In this document: positions 25,642 through 33,826 of the stretch, one piece after another
Layout: every line of letters starts with the position of its first letter
Numbering within the stretch: the stretch's first letter is position 1
NCBI RefSeq assembly: GCF_013002715.1
Contig: NZ_JABENB010000001.1
Coordinates: forward strand, 1,488,001 to 1,552,000
DNA: 64,000 nucleotides
From: Flexivirga aerilata
GTDB lineage: Bacteria; Actinomycetota; Actinomycetes; Actinomycetales; Dermatophilaceae
Direction of reading: 5' to 3'
Notes under the pieces: generated by a model
Database searches by the model: none
Told to the model about the DNA's origin: nothing
The model's input: the letters and a program-made list of their open reading frames with translations, nothing else
Program-made: the position numbers and the translations under genes

Positions 25642-26187
25642 TCAGGCGGCGACGCGCTCGCCGGCCGCGCTGACCAGGGCCTGCACGGTCTCGCGCAGCG
25701 AGTCGGCGACGGGCGCGTGGCTGGCGACGTCGACGCCGTCGAGGTCCTTCAGCGAGAAGGTGGCCGCGGCGTCCGCCATCGGCTTGCCGCCGGCGATCGT
25801 CACCGCGAGGTGGGTGTGGTCGACGACCGTGCTGGTGTTGTGCGCGGCCGAGGACACCGCGACCGGCTTGCCGGAGAGCGAGGACTCGCCATACGGGCGG
25901 GAGGCCCAGTCGATCGCGTTCTTCAGGACCGCCGACAGGGTGCCGTTGTTGGCGGGTGCGAGCAGCAGCACCGCGTCCGCGGCGCCGAGCTGGTCGCGCA
26001 GCCGCTGCGCCGGGGCGGGCGCGGGCTGGGTGTCGATGTCCTCGTTGTAGAAGGGCAACTGGTCCAGCCCGTCCACGACCGAGACGGTCACGTCCTCCGG
26101 TGCGACCGTCGCCACGACGTCGGCGAGCTGCCGGTGGATCGAAGCTGCGCGCGGGCTGCCGATGACGACGGCGAGAGTGGTGCTCAT
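25642..26187 (-). CDS. NAD(P)H-dependent FMN reductase (flavodoxin-like fold)
   Basis: 181 residues. VVIGSPRAASIHRQLAD is the phosphate-binding loop for FMN and APANNGTLSAVLKNAIDWAS the conserved family segment. It probably reduces FMN or quinones. It is divergent from a TetR gene across a perfect operator-like dyad, so TetR likely represses it. It could supply reduced flavin to the monooxygenases encoded about 1 kb away; that link is inference. Confidence 0.88.
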   Translation of the reverse strand: MSTTLAVVIGSPRAASIHRQLADVVATVAPEDVTVSVVDGLDQLPFYNEDIDTQPAPAPAQRLRDQLGAADAVLLLAPANNGTLSAVLKNAIDWASRPYGESSLSGKPVAVSSAAHNTSTVVDHTHLAVTIAGGKPMADAAATFSLKDLDGVDVASHAPVADSLRETVQALVSAAGERVAA

Positions 26188-26237
26188 GGGGTCAATGCCT
26201 TTCGGGAGAGTCTGCCGGTAGCTACCGAGCGGATAAA

Positions 26238-26251
26238 CGGACCATAGTCCG
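26238..26251. promoter_or_regulatory. Operator-like dyad CGGAC-CATA-GTCCG
   Basis: Perfect 5-4-5 inverted repeat flanked by AAA and CTTTT in the 117-base gap between the FMN reductase and TetR genes. TetR-family operators in actinobacteria often have this look. Confidence 0.55.
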
Positions 26252-26304
26252 CTTTTCTTCCCTCGCCAAGTCCTGCCCGGCGGGTGGATGCGAGGATGGG
26301 CGGC

Positions 26305-26907
26305 ATGTCCGAGGTTCGCCGCTCCCTGCCGGTCGCCCAGGCCGCCCCCCGGGTGCGCCGGGACGCGGCGGCCAATGCCGACCGCGTGCTCGCCGCGGCG
26401 ATGGCTCTCGTCGAGGCCGGCGGGGTCGACACCCTGACGATGGACCGGGTCGCGGCGGAGGCGGGCGTCGGCAAGGGCACCGTCTTCCGTGCCTTCGGCA
26501 ACCGGTCGGGCCTGCTCGCCGCGCTCACCGACGAGACCGAGCGCGACTTCCAGCGGGCATTCCTCACCGGGCCGCCGCCGCTCGGCCCGGGCGCACCGCC
26601 GCTCGACCGGCTCCTCGCGTATGGCGAGGGTCGCCTCGACCTGCAGCGCGTGCACGGGGCGATCTTCCGCGCGATGCAAGGGGTGTCGATCGAGAGGTTC
26701 GGCGTGCCGGCTCGCAAGGTGTCGGTCACCCACGTGCGGATGCTGTTGCGGCAGTGCGGCATCGACGACGCGCTCGACGTGATCACCGAGGCCGTCCTCG
26801 GTCCGCTCGACTCCGACACCGCCTACCACCTGAGCGTCGAGCGCGGTCTCGGCCGGGAGCGCCTGATCGCCGACTGGAAGACCATGGTGCGCAGGCTCGT
26901 CGGCTGA
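26305..26907 (+). CDS. TetR/AcrR family regulator
   Basis: 200 residues from ATG 26305 (GTG 26284 and ATG 26296 are other possible starts). The HTH is in DTLTMDRVAAEAGVGKGTVF and RAFGNRSGLLAALTD; the C-terminal ligand domain is not specific. It most likely represses the divergent FMN reductase and itself. It ends seven bases before the convergent flavin reductase gene. Confidence 0.9.
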   Translation: MSEVRRSLPVAQAAPRVRRDAAANADRVLAAAMALVEAGGVDTLTMDRVAAEAGVGKGTVFRAFGNRSGLLAALTDETERDFQRAFLTGPPPLGPGAPPLDRLLAYGEGRLDLQRVHGAIFRAMQGVSIERFGVPARKVSVTHVRMLLRQCGIDDALDVITEAVLGPLDSDTAYHLSVERGLGRERLIADWKTMVRRLVG

Positions 26908-26913
26908 GAGCGC

Positions 26914-27408
26914 TCACGACGCGAGACGACGGAACGCGCTGCCGTGGAAGACCAGTGGCTCGGCATCGCCGTCGACGCCGAGATCGAGCACCCGCAACAC
27001 GACGATGTCGTGGTCGCCGGCGCGAATCACGTTGTCGATGCTGGTTTCCAGCCACGCGCTCGCGCCCTCGACGAAGACCGCGCCGAGACGCGAGCTGCGC
27101 CATACGACATCACGGAAGCGGTCGGCCGACGGACCGCTGAGGTCGCGGCCGGCCTGGTGCTGGTGGGCGGCCAGCACGCTCACCCCGAGATGTGGCCGGT
27201 CCCGCAGCAGCGGCCAGGTCGACGAGGTGTGCGCGACGCACACCGACACGAGCGCGGGCTCGAGCGACACCGAGGTGAACGAACTCGCCGCGAGGCCCCG
27301 GGGGTCGTCGCCGACCATTGCGGCGACGGCCGTGACACCGCTCGGGTATGCCGCGAAGACCTTTCGCAGCCGGACGGTTTCGATGGTCGAGTCGGTGGTG
27401 ACGGTCAT
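26914..27408 (-). CDS. Flavin reductase-like FMN-binding protein
   Basis: 164 residues of the DIM6/NTAB flavin reductase family: AYPSGVTAVAAMVGDDPRGL, SFTSVSLEPALVSVCVA and a C-terminal PLVFHGSAFRRL. Such proteins hand FMNH2 to two-component LLM monooxygenases. Its ATG overlaps the stop of the preceding LLM gene as ATGA, so it is the fourth gene of the SAM-riboswitch-led operon. Confidence 0.9.
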   Translation of the reverse strand: MTVTTDSTIETVRLRKVFAAYPSGVTAVAAMVGDDPRGLAASSFTSVSLEPALVSVCVAHTSSTWPLLRDRPHLGVSVLAAHQHQAGRDLSGPSADRFRDVVWRSSRLGAVFVEGASAWLETSIDNVIRAGDHDIVVLRVLDLGVDGDAEPLVFHGSAFRRLAS

Positions 27409-28520
27409 CGCTGCTGCCATTCCTTCGCGAGTAGTTGGAAGGACCGCACCCGGTCCTGGTGGTCGTGGGTGATGGTGGTGACCAGCAGTTCGTCGGCCCC
27501 GGTCGCGCGCTGCAGGGCATCGAGGCGGTCGGCGACGTGGGCGGCGGTGCCGACGAACTGGGTGGCGAGCCGGTCGGCGACCAGAGCGTCGTCGGCATCG
27601 GTCCAGGGCAGGGACCGGGCTTCGTCAGGAGTCGGGAACGGAATCGCGCCGGATGCGTTGCGAATGCTACGAACCCAGGGCGCGTAACCTGCGGCCAGCT
27701 CTCGCGCGGTCGCCTCGTCCTCGGCGACGACGACGTCGGCGGAGACGATCACCTGTGGCTCGGCGAGGGCACTGCTCGGCTCGAACGCCGCGCGGTAGGC
27801 CGCAACGGCGTCGAGCACCTTGGCCGGCGCGACGTGGTAGTTGGCCCCGAAGGGCAGCCCGTGGCGACCGGCGAGCCGCGCGCTCTCTCCTCCGCTGCTG
27901 CCGTGGATCCAGATCTGGAGTCCGGCTCCCTCGCCCGGGACCACCTGCGCGCGCTCGCCGTTCGGGTGCCGGTAGCCGCCGCGGAGAAGGGCCAACAGGT
28001 CGGCCACCTGATCGCCGTAGGGCGGCGGCGTCGCGCCGGGCTGGATGAGCAGGGAGCGCTGCAGCTCGATCCGCGGTGAGCCGGCCAGGTGAGCGAAGGA
28101 GAACGGCGGCGGGAGCACCAATCCTTCTGGGGTTGTGCGGGTTTGCGTCTCATCGGTCGGGCCGTCGCCACTGGGCGGCGCGCCGCCCGACCGGCCGAGT
28201 CCGAGATCCACGCGGCCGGGATGAAGCGCGTCCACGAGCGCGAACTCCTCCAGTACCGACAGGGCGGTCCGGTGACCCATCTGGACGGCTGCGGCGCCGA
28301 GACGGATGCTCGACGTTGCGGCCGCCGCGAGTGCGATCACGACCGCGGGTGATGTGCCGGCGACGCCTGGGTTGAGGTGGTGCTCGGCGAACCAGTAACG
28401 CTGATAACCGAATTCCTCTGCCCGGCGAGCGAGGTCGATGCTGTTGCGCAGCGCGTCGCCGGCGGTCGAGCCGCTCGGCACCGGCACCAGGTCGAGCACC
28501 GACAAGGGCACCCTGCTCAC
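27405..28520 (-). CDS. LLM-class flavin-dependent oxidoreductase (third of operon)
   Basis: 371 residues, luciferase-like TIM barrel: SVLDLVPVPSGSTAGDALRN, YWFAEHHLNPGVAGTSPAVV and LGLGRSGG are typical of the LuxA-like group annotated as MsnO8-like. The GTG start at 28520 overlaps the previous stop (GTGA) and its own stop overlaps the flavin reductase start (ATGA). Probably uses FMNH2 and O2. In a SAM-controlled operon a sulfur substrate is the likely target. Confidence 0.9.
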   Translation of the reverse strand: MSRVPLSVLDLVPVPSGSTAGDALRNSIDLARRAEEFGYQRYWFAEHHLNPGVAGTSPAVVIALAAAATSSIRLGAAAVQMGHRTALSVLEEFALVDALHPGRVDLGLGRSGGAPPSGDGPTDETQTRTTPEGLVLPPPFSFAHLAGSPRIELQRSLLIQPGATPPPYGDQVADLLALLRGGYRHPNGERAQVVPGEGAGLQIWIHGSSGGESARLAGRHGLPFGANYHVAPAKVLDAVAAYRAAFEPSSALAEPQVIVSADVVVAEDEATARELAAGYAPWVRSIRNASGAIPFPTPDEARSLPWTDADDALVADRLATQFVGTAAHVADRLDALQRATGADELLVTTITHDHQDRVRSFQLLAKEWQQR

Positions 28521-29890
28521 GAGGCGGCCTGCCGATCGGCCGCCGGCTCCTGCGGCCGCAGGCCGAGGTTGTCGCGCAGGGTGCCTCCCTCGTAGTCGGT
28601 GCGGAAGACGCCACGCTCCTGCAGCAGCGGAACGACCTGATCCACAAAGGAATCCAGCCCGGTCGGCGTGAGGTGCGGCACGAGGATGAAGCCATCGCTC
28701 GCGTCCTGCTGCACGAAGTCGTTGAGTTGCCCGGCGATGGTCTGCGGCGCACCGACGAAGCTCTGCCGTGCGGTCACCTCGATGATGAGCTCGCGGATCG
28801 ACAGGCCACCGGCGGCTGCTCTCTCGCGCCAGTCGCGCGCTGTCTGCAGGACATCCTCGTGGCGGCGCACGCTGGCCCGTCCCTGCGCGACGGTGTTCTC
28901 CCCGGGCAGCGGGTCGACGTCGGGCAGCGGCCCGTCGGGGTCGTATGCCGAGAGGTCTCGATTCCAGAGCTGCTCCAGGAAGTTGATGGCGGTCGCGCCG
29001 CTCACCTGCTGGCGCCGCACCTCGGCGGCGAGGTCGCGTGCCTCGGCGTCCGAGTCGCCGAGCACGAAGGTGGCCGCCGGCAGGATGAGCAGGTCGTCCC
29101 GGGTGCGGCCGTGGGCGGGCAGCCGCCGCTTCACGTCGGCATAGAAGGCTTGACCCGCCTCCAGCGTGCTGTGCCTGCTGAAGATCGCGTCGGCACGCGC
29201 GGCGGCGAACTCGCGGCCCTCGTCGGAGTCCCCGGCCTGGAAGATGACCGGCCGACCTTGCGGGGATCGTGGCACGTTGAACTGCCCTGCGATGTCGAAG
29301 TGTTCGTCGCGATGGGCGTAGCTGCCGACGTCCGGGCGCCGCACGAACGTGCCGGCCGCCTTGTCCGCGACGAGGTCGTCGGCGGCCCAGGTGTCCCACA
29401 GCTCTGTCGCGGTCTCGAGGAATGCCTTGGCCCGCGCGTAGCGATCCTCCTGGCGCAGGTAACCGCCGCGGCGGAAGTTCTCGCCGGTGAAGGCGTCCCA
29501 CGAGGTGACGACGTTCCACGCCGCGCGCCCGCCGGAGAGATGGTCGAGCGTGGCGAATTGCCGCGCCACCTCGTAGGGCTCGTTGAAGGTCGAGTTGATC
29601 GTGCCCGTCAGGCCGAGGTGGTCGGTGACCGCGGCCAGGGCCGCGAGCACCGAGAAGGTGTCGGGTCTGCCCACCACGTCCAGGTCGTAGATCTGCCCGC
29701 GCTGCTCGCGCAGCCGGAGCCCCTCGGCGAGGAAGAGGAAGTCGAACTTGCCCCGCTCGGCGGTCCGGGCGAAGTGACGGAACGACTCGAACTCGATGTG
29801 GCTGCCGGCGGCAGGGTCGCTCCAGACGGTGGTGTTGTTGACTCCGGGAAAGTGGGCAGCAAGGTGAATCTGCTTTGTTTTCTTGGACAT
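28517..29890 (-). CDS. NtaA/SnaA/DszA-family flavin-dependent monooxygenase (second of operon)
   Basis: 457 residues, the long LLM type that includes dibenzothiophene sulfone (DszA) and nitrilotriacetate (NtaA) monooxygenases. Seen: KQIHLAAHFPGVNNTTVWSD, LAEGLRLREQRGQIYDLD, SGGRAAWNVVTSWDAFTGEN and PVIFQAGDSDEGREFAA. ATG 29890 has a GAGGAGC site, 12 bases after the preceding stop. Predicted to cleave C-S bonds of an organosulfur compound with FMNH2 from the operon's reductase; substrate not determinable from sequence. Confidence 0.9.
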   Translation of the reverse strand: MSKKTKQIHLAAHFPGVNNTTVWSDPAAGSHIEFESFRHFARTAERGKFDFLFLAEGLRLREQRGQIYDLDVVGRPDTFSVLAALAAVTDHLGLTGTINSTFNEPYEVARQFATLDHLSGGRAAWNVVTSWDAFTGENFRRGGYLRQEDRYARAKAFLETATELWDTWAADDLVADKAAGTFVRRPDVGSYAHRDEHFDIAGQFNVPRSPQGRPVIFQAGDSDEGREFAAARADAIFSRHSTLEAGQAFYADVKRRLPAHGRTRDDLLILPAATFVLGDSDAEARDLAAEVRRQQVSGATAINFLEQLWNRDLSAYDPDGPLPDVDPLPGENTVAQGRASVRRHEDVLQTARDWRERAAAGGLSIRELIIEVTARQSFVGAPQTIAGQLNDFVQQDASDGFILVPHLTPTGLDSFVDQVVPLLQERGVFRTDYEGGTLRDNLGLRPQEPAADRQAAS

Positions 29891-29901
29891 TCGGCTGCTC
29901 C

Positions 29902-31113
29902 TCACGCGATCGCGTAGCGACTGACGGGCCGGTCGAGCCCGAAGTGGCCCCGCAGGGTGTCGGCTGTGTAGTGCGCACGGAACGCGCCGAGTCGCTGGAG
30001 CGCGGGCACCAATTGCTGGGTGATCTGCGTGAGGTCGTGTGGCACCGTCGCGGGCCGGAGCCGGAATCCGTCGACTCCGGACTCCTGCCAGGTGACCAGG
30101 TGCTCGGCGAGTTGCTCCGCGGTGCCGACGAAGACGCTCGCGTCGCTGGCGAACTCCTCCCCGTGCCAGTCGTCGAGCAGGTCCTTGCGGGCGCGGGCTG
30201 CGGGTGCGGTGTCGTCGAGGAAGACCACCAGGTCGGCGAGCACCGAGACGCTCTCCGGGTCACGCCCGGCATCGACGGCGGCACTGCGTATGACGGAGAC
30301 GTCCGCGCGCGCCGCGGCCTCGTCGCCCGGTGCGATCAGTCCGATGTCGGCGGTGCGGCCGATCAGCTCCAGCCCGTCCCGCTGGTGCGCGAGGACGGCA
30401 ACCAATGGCTGGCCCTGCGGCGGTCGCGGGGTGATCGACGGCCCGCGGACCGAGAAGTGAGATCCCTCGAAATCGATGTAGTGCAAGCGATCCCGGTCGA
30501 CGAAGCGTCCCGTGGCGACGTCCCGGATCTCGGCGTCGTCCTCCCAGCTGTCCCACAGGCGTCGCAGCACCTCGATGTAGTCGGCGACTTCTCCGAAAAG
30601 CTCTCGCGTCGCCTCCGCGGTGGGTGCCGCACGGCCGCCGACCTGCGCAACGAGTGCCGGCGCGGACCGGCGGCCCACATTGGCGAACTCCTCCGGGCTG
30701 GCGCTCGTGCGCACCCGGACACCCGCCCGTCCGCCGCTGACGTAGTCGAGTGTCGCCGTCGCCTTGGAGATGTGAAACGGCTCGGTGAGTGGGGCCACCA
30801 CCGTCGGCACCAGGCCGATGCGTGCGGTGACCGGTGCGACGCGCGCGGCGACGAGCTCGGCATCCAGTCGGCCGGTCACCAGGTCGGTGCGATGTGAGGG
30901 GCGAACATGGTGGTCGGCGGTGGCCGCCAAGCCGTCCTCGAACGTGACGAAGTCGAGCAGTCCGCGTTCGGCCTCCTGCACGACGTCTACCCAGTGGCGG
31001 GCCGTGAAGAGCTGGTCGGGACGGGCTTCGGCCGCGCGCCAGGCGGCGGGGTGTGCGCCGGCGCCGTCGAGGGCGACTGCGAGGTGGAGTGGGTTGCTGT
31101 GAGGCATCGACAT
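29902..31113 (-). CDS. LLM-class flavin-dependent oxidoreductase (first of operon)
   Basis: 403 residues. PLHLAVALDGAGAHPAAWR, LDYVSGGRAGVRVRTSAS and PQGQPLVAVLAHQRDGLELI mark it as an LLM enzyme close to the NtaA/DszA group. First gene after the minus-strand SAM-IV riboswitch; ATG 31113 with GAAGGAAG. The codons for Val-Ile-Arg at about 30287 use ATA inside a GTCATACG word. Confidence 0.88.
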   Translation of the reverse strand: MSMPHSNPLHLAVALDGAGAHPAAWRAAEARPDQLFTARHWVDVVQEAERGLLDFVTFEDGLAATADHHVRPSHRTDLVTGRLDAELVAARVAPVTARIGLVPTVVAPLTEPFHISKATATLDYVSGGRAGVRVRTSASPEEFANVGRRSAPALVAQVGGRAAPTAEATRELFGEVADYIEVLRRLWDSWEDDAEIRDVATGRFVDRDRLHYIDFEGSHFSVRGPSITPRPPQGQPLVAVLAHQRDGLELIGRTADIGLIAPGDEAAARADVSVIRSAAVDAGRDPESVSVLADLVVFLDDTAPAARARKDLLDDWHGEEFASDASVFVGTAEQLAEHLVTWQESGVDGFRLRPATVPHDLTQITQQLVPALQRLGAFRAHYTADTLRGHFGLDRPVSRYAIA

Positions 31114-31187
31114 CGCTTCCTTCTACGGGTGCGGAGTCGCGTCGTCATCACCGAATCATGCTGAAGTGAAAGACGATTCGCGCTTGC

Positions 31188-31290
31188 GGCATCGGGTGAT
31201 GCCGCCGGGTCATCACCTGGAGCACCCCACCGCGGCGGAGGGTTGCCGGACGACCAGCCAGGGCTTCGCGTCGTCTCTCGTGACCAGTGC
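31188..31290 (-). ncRNA. SAM-IV-type riboswitch leading the LLM operon
   Basis: The RNA (5' end near 31290) shows P1 from GGUCAC (31285-31280) with GUGAUGACC (ending 31208), the family core GAGAGACGACGCGAAGCC, UCCGGCAACCCUCC and the GCGGUGGGGUGCUCC block, then a perfect 8-bp hairpin (31207-31188). This matches the actinobacterial SAM-IV (SAM clan) pattern as I know it. It lies about 75 bases before the first LLM start, so S-adenosylmethionine should lower expression, probably at translation since no terminator is visible. Confidence 0.88.
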
Positions 31291-31318
31291 CGACCGTAGA
31301 CCAGGATGGTCGATCTGT

Positions 31319-31343
31319 CGAATGTCTACGCGATCGGTAGGGA
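31319..31343. promoter_or_regulatory. Conserved 25-bp motif, copy 1 (LLM operon side)
   Basis: CGAATGTC-T-AC-N7-GTAGGGA. The same pattern occurs at 31877-31901 with identical spacing. It sits just upstream of the minus-strand riboswitch, where the -35 region is expected. TGTCTAC/GTAGGGA form a partial dyad, a candidate site for the Rrf2 regulator encoded between the two copies. Confidence 0.55.
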
Positions 31344-31354
31344 TTGCGCGCGGG

Positions 31355-31810
31355 TCAGCGCGGCAGCCACGCGTCCTCGATCTCGTTGAGTCGGCGGACC
31401 TTCGCAGGGAAGTTCCCCGACAGCAGCTGCTGCAGACTCACCGTGTCGAGGACGGAGCGAAGGCTGGATCGCACGGCGACCCACAGATCAGGCAAATGCG
31501 TTGCTACGCCGTCGTATTCGGTCTCGTGCGGGCGCAGCCCCCGCACCTCGGCGAGCGGTCCGTCGACCGCGCGAATGATCTCTCCCAGATAGATCTGGGC
31601 GGGCGGTCGACGGAGCAGATATCCGCCGGAACAGCCGCGACGGGTCTCGACCAGTCCGGCCCGCCGCAGCTGCCCGAGGATCGATTCGAGGAACTTTCGG
31701 GGCAGCTCCTGCTCCGCCGCGATGTTCTCGACCTTGGCGAGTTCTGGGTAGTGGGAGGCGAGTTCGAGGGCGGCGCGGATCGCGTAATCGCTGCGAGCGG
31801 AGATCTGCAC
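31355..31810 (-). CDS. Rrf2-family transcriptional regulator, CymR-like
   Basis: 151 residues. The winged helix is clear: QISARSDYAIRAALELASHY, VENIAAEQELPRKFLESILG and LRRAGLVETRRGCSGGYLLR. The three C-terminal cysteines that ligate an Fe-S cluster in IscR/NsrR are missing; the only cysteine is in the wing. In this it resembles CymR, the cysteine-metabolism repressor. GTG start at 31810 with GGAAGGAG. It lies between two SAM riboswitch units, consistent with sulfur control. Confidence 0.9.
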   Translation of the reverse strand: MQISARSDYAIRAALELASHYPELAKVENIAAEQELPRKFLESILGQLRRAGLVETRRGCSGGYLLRRPPAQIYLGEIIRAVDGPLAEVRGLRPHETEYDGVATHLPDLWVAVRSSLRSVLDTVSLQQLLSGNFPAKVRRLNEIEDAWLPR

Positions 31811-31876
31811 GCTGCCGCTCCTTCCTCGGTGCCGGTGAGCAGGCGTAGCCACCCACGATAGCGGCTCCGGGCACAC

Positions 31877-31901
31877 CGAATGTCCACCATGTGAGTAGGG
31901 A
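31877..31901. promoter_or_regulatory. Conserved 25-bp motif, copy 2 (ABC operon side)
   Basis: CGAATGTC-C-AC-N7-GTAGGGA, matching copy 1 at all fixed positions. It ends 11 bases before the -35 of the ABC operon promoter, suggesting a common regulator of both units. Confidence 0.55.
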
Positions 31902-31912
31902 ATAGCCAAACC

Positions 31913-31941
31913 TTGTGTAAGACAAAACAACTGGTTATGTT
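31913..31941 (+). promoter_or_regulatory. Predicted promoter of the ABC-transporter operon (TTGTGT-N17-TATGTT)
   Basis: -35 TTGTGT (31913-31918) and -10 TATGTT (31936-31941), 17 bases apart, immediately upstream of the plus-strand riboswitch. The transcript would begin right at the riboswitch. Confidence 0.6.
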
Positions 31942-31944
31942 CGG

Positions 31945-32050
31945 CGCAGGTGACGAGAGGCAGCGTCAAGCCCTGGCTTGCTGTCCGGCAACCCTCCGCC
32001 GCGGTGGGGTGCTCCAGGTGACCACCGGATGTGCCCGGCTCCGGGCGCAT
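31945..32050 (+). ncRNA. SAM-IV-type riboswitch leading the ABC-transporter operon
   Basis: GGUGAC (31949-31954) opens P1, then GAGAGGCAGCGUCAAGCC, the CCUGGCUUGCUG arm, UCCGGCAACCCUCC, GCGGUGGGGUGCUCC and the closing GGUGACCACC (ending 32026). A 10-bp hairpin (32029-32038/32041-32050) follows and the ribosome site AAGGGAG of the permease gene starts near 32061. The central conserved segments are identical to those of the minus-strand copy. Translation control of the first gene is the likely mode. Confidence 0.9.
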
Positions 32051-32071
32051 AAGCGCGAGAAAGGGAGACCC

Positions 32072-33040
32072 ATGCCCCTGGTCACTGCCGCATCCTCGTC
32101 GGTGCGGTCCGAGAGGGCCGTGCCGGAGGACGATCTGCGGGACACCGTCCTGGTCGGTCGGCGTCGGCCGCTGCAGTGGGTGATCGCCGTCGCGGCGCTC
32201 GTCCTGCTGGCCATGCTGGTCAACACGCTGCTCACCAACCCGCGATTCGAATGGCACGTGGTGGGGGACTACCTCTTCAGTGCGGCGATCCTGCGTGGAC
32301 TCGTGCTCACGCTGTGGCTCACCGCCGCCGTGATGGTGAGCGGCTACCTGCTGGGCATCGGCGTCGCGGCCCTTCGCCTGTCGGACAACACCGTGCTGCG
32401 TTCGGTCAGCTTCGGCTTCGTGTGGTTCGTGCGGTCGGTGCCGCCACTGGTGCAACTGCTCTTCTGGTTCGAACTCGCCTCCCTCTATCCCCGGCTCTCG
32501 CTCGGCATCCCGTTCGGTCCGGAGTTCGTCGCGGTGCAGACCACGCACCTGCTGTCGGCCGTCGCCGCGGCATACGTCGCCCTCACGGTCGACGTCGCGG
32601 CGTTCGCGTCCGAGATCGTCCGCGGCGGGATCCTGGCGGTCGAACGCGGTCAGACGGAGGCGGCCGACGCGCTCGGCCTCACCCGCGTGCGGACCTTCCG
32701 CCGGGTCGTGCTGCCGCAGGCGATGCCGGCGATCATCCCGGCCTCCGGCAACCTGCTCATCGGCATGCTCAAGGCCACCTCGCTGGTCAGCGTGATCGCG
32801 GTGCAGGATCTGCTCGGCGCCACCGAGCTGATCTACAACGACAACTTCAAGGTCATCCCGCTGCTCATCGTGGCGACGGTCTGGTATCTGCTGTTGACCA
32901 GCCTGCTGTCGGTCCTGCAGCTCGGTCTGGAGCGCCGCTTCTCGCGCGGCAAACGCGGATCGGCACACCGCTCAGCACTGGCCGTATGGCGGTCCAACCT
33001 GCACCCCCTCTCGCATCGCCGACTCCGAGTGGAGGCCTGA
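32072..33040 (+). CDS. Polar amino acid-type ABC transporter permease
   Basis: 322 residues, HisM/TcyB-like. An N-terminal cytoplasmic tail of about 45 residues precedes several membrane helices. The EAA loop reads GGILAVERGQTEAADALGLT and is followed by FRRVVLPQAMPAIIPASGN. The substrate class (His/Glu/cystine/opine group) plus SAM-riboswitch control suggest import of cystine, methionine or another sulfur compound. ATG 32072 has AAGGGAG. Confidence 0.92.
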   Translation: MPLVTAASSSVRSERAVPEDDLRDTVLVGRRRPLQWVIAVAALVLLAMLVNTLLTNPRFEWHVVGDYLFSAAILRGLVLTLWLTAAVMVSGYLLGIGVAALRLSDNTVLRSVSFGFVWFVRSVPPLVQLLFWFELASLYPRLSLGIPFGPEFVAVQTTHLLSAVAAAYVALTVDVAAFASEIVRGGILAVERGQTEAADALGLTRVRTFRRVVLPQAMPAIIPASGNLLIGMLKATSLVSVIAVQDLLGATELIYNDNFKVIPLLIVATVWYLLLTSLLSVLQLGLERRFSRGKRGSAHRSALAVWRSNLHPLSHRRLRVEA

Positions 33041-33044
33041 GGTC

Positions 33045-33803
33045 ATGGCCGGAAGTGTGCGAATCCGCAGCCTGCACAAGAGCTTTGCCGGTCAGGAGGT
33101 GTTGCACGGCATCGACCTCGACGTGGCGGCGGGCAGTGTGACGGTCATCCTCGGGCCGTCCGGCTCGGGAAAGTCCACCCTGCTGCGGTGCATCAACCAC
33201 CTGGAGTCACCGGACGCCGGCTACGTCGAGGTGGGCGGGGAGATCATCGGCTACCGGCGCGACGGTCACCGGCTGCGCGAGCGGTCGCCGCGGGAGATCG
33301 CCCGGCAGCGCAGTCGCATCGGCATGGTCTTCCAGCAGTTCAATCTCTTCGGTCACCAGACCGCGGCGCAGAACATCATGGAGGGCCAGCTCGCCGCCGG
33401 AGTGCCGACCGAGCAGGCGCGCCGGCGGGCGAGTGAGTTGCTCGCGCGGGTGGGCCTGGCCGGCCGCGAAAACGCTTATCCCAGTGCGTTGTCCGGCGGT
33501 CAACAGCAACGGGTGGCGATCGCCCGTGCGCTCGCGGTCGATCCCGACCTCATCTTGTTCGACGAGCCGACGAGCGCGCTCGACCCGGAGCTGGTCGGCG
33601 AGGTGCTCGCGGTCATCAAGGACCTCGCCGACAGCGGCATCACCCTGATCGTGGTCACCCACGAGATCGGCTTCGCCCGCGAGGTCGCCGACGAGGTCGT
33701 CTTCGTCGATCACGGCCGAGTGGTCGAGACGGGGCCGCCGGCCGCAGTGCTCGACCACACCGAGAACGACCGCGCTCGGGCATTCCTGTCCGCGGTGCTT
33801 TAA
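33045..33803 (+). CDS. Polar amino acid-type ABC transporter ATP-binding protein
   Basis: 252 residues, GlnQ/TcyC-like. Walker A GPSGSGKST, Q-loop MVFQQFNLFGHQT, signature LSGGQQQRVAIARAL, Walker B LILFDEPTSALDPE and H-loop VTHEIGFAREVA are all intact. It begins four bases after the permease stop and energises that permease. Confidence 0.95.
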   Translation: MAGSVRIRSLHKSFAGQEVLHGIDLDVAAGSVTVILGPSGSGKSTLLRCINHLESPDAGYVEVGGEIIGYRRDGHRLRERSPREIARQRSRIGMVFQQFNLFGHQTAAQNIMEGQLAAGVPTEQARRRASELLARVGLAGRENAYPSALSGGQQQRVAIARALAVDPDLILFDEPTSALDPELVGEVLAVIKDLADSGITLIVVTHEIGFAREVADEVVFVDHGRVVETGPPAAVLDHTENDRARAFLSAVL

Positions 33804-33826
33804 CCCCTCCGAGAGGACCAATTGTC

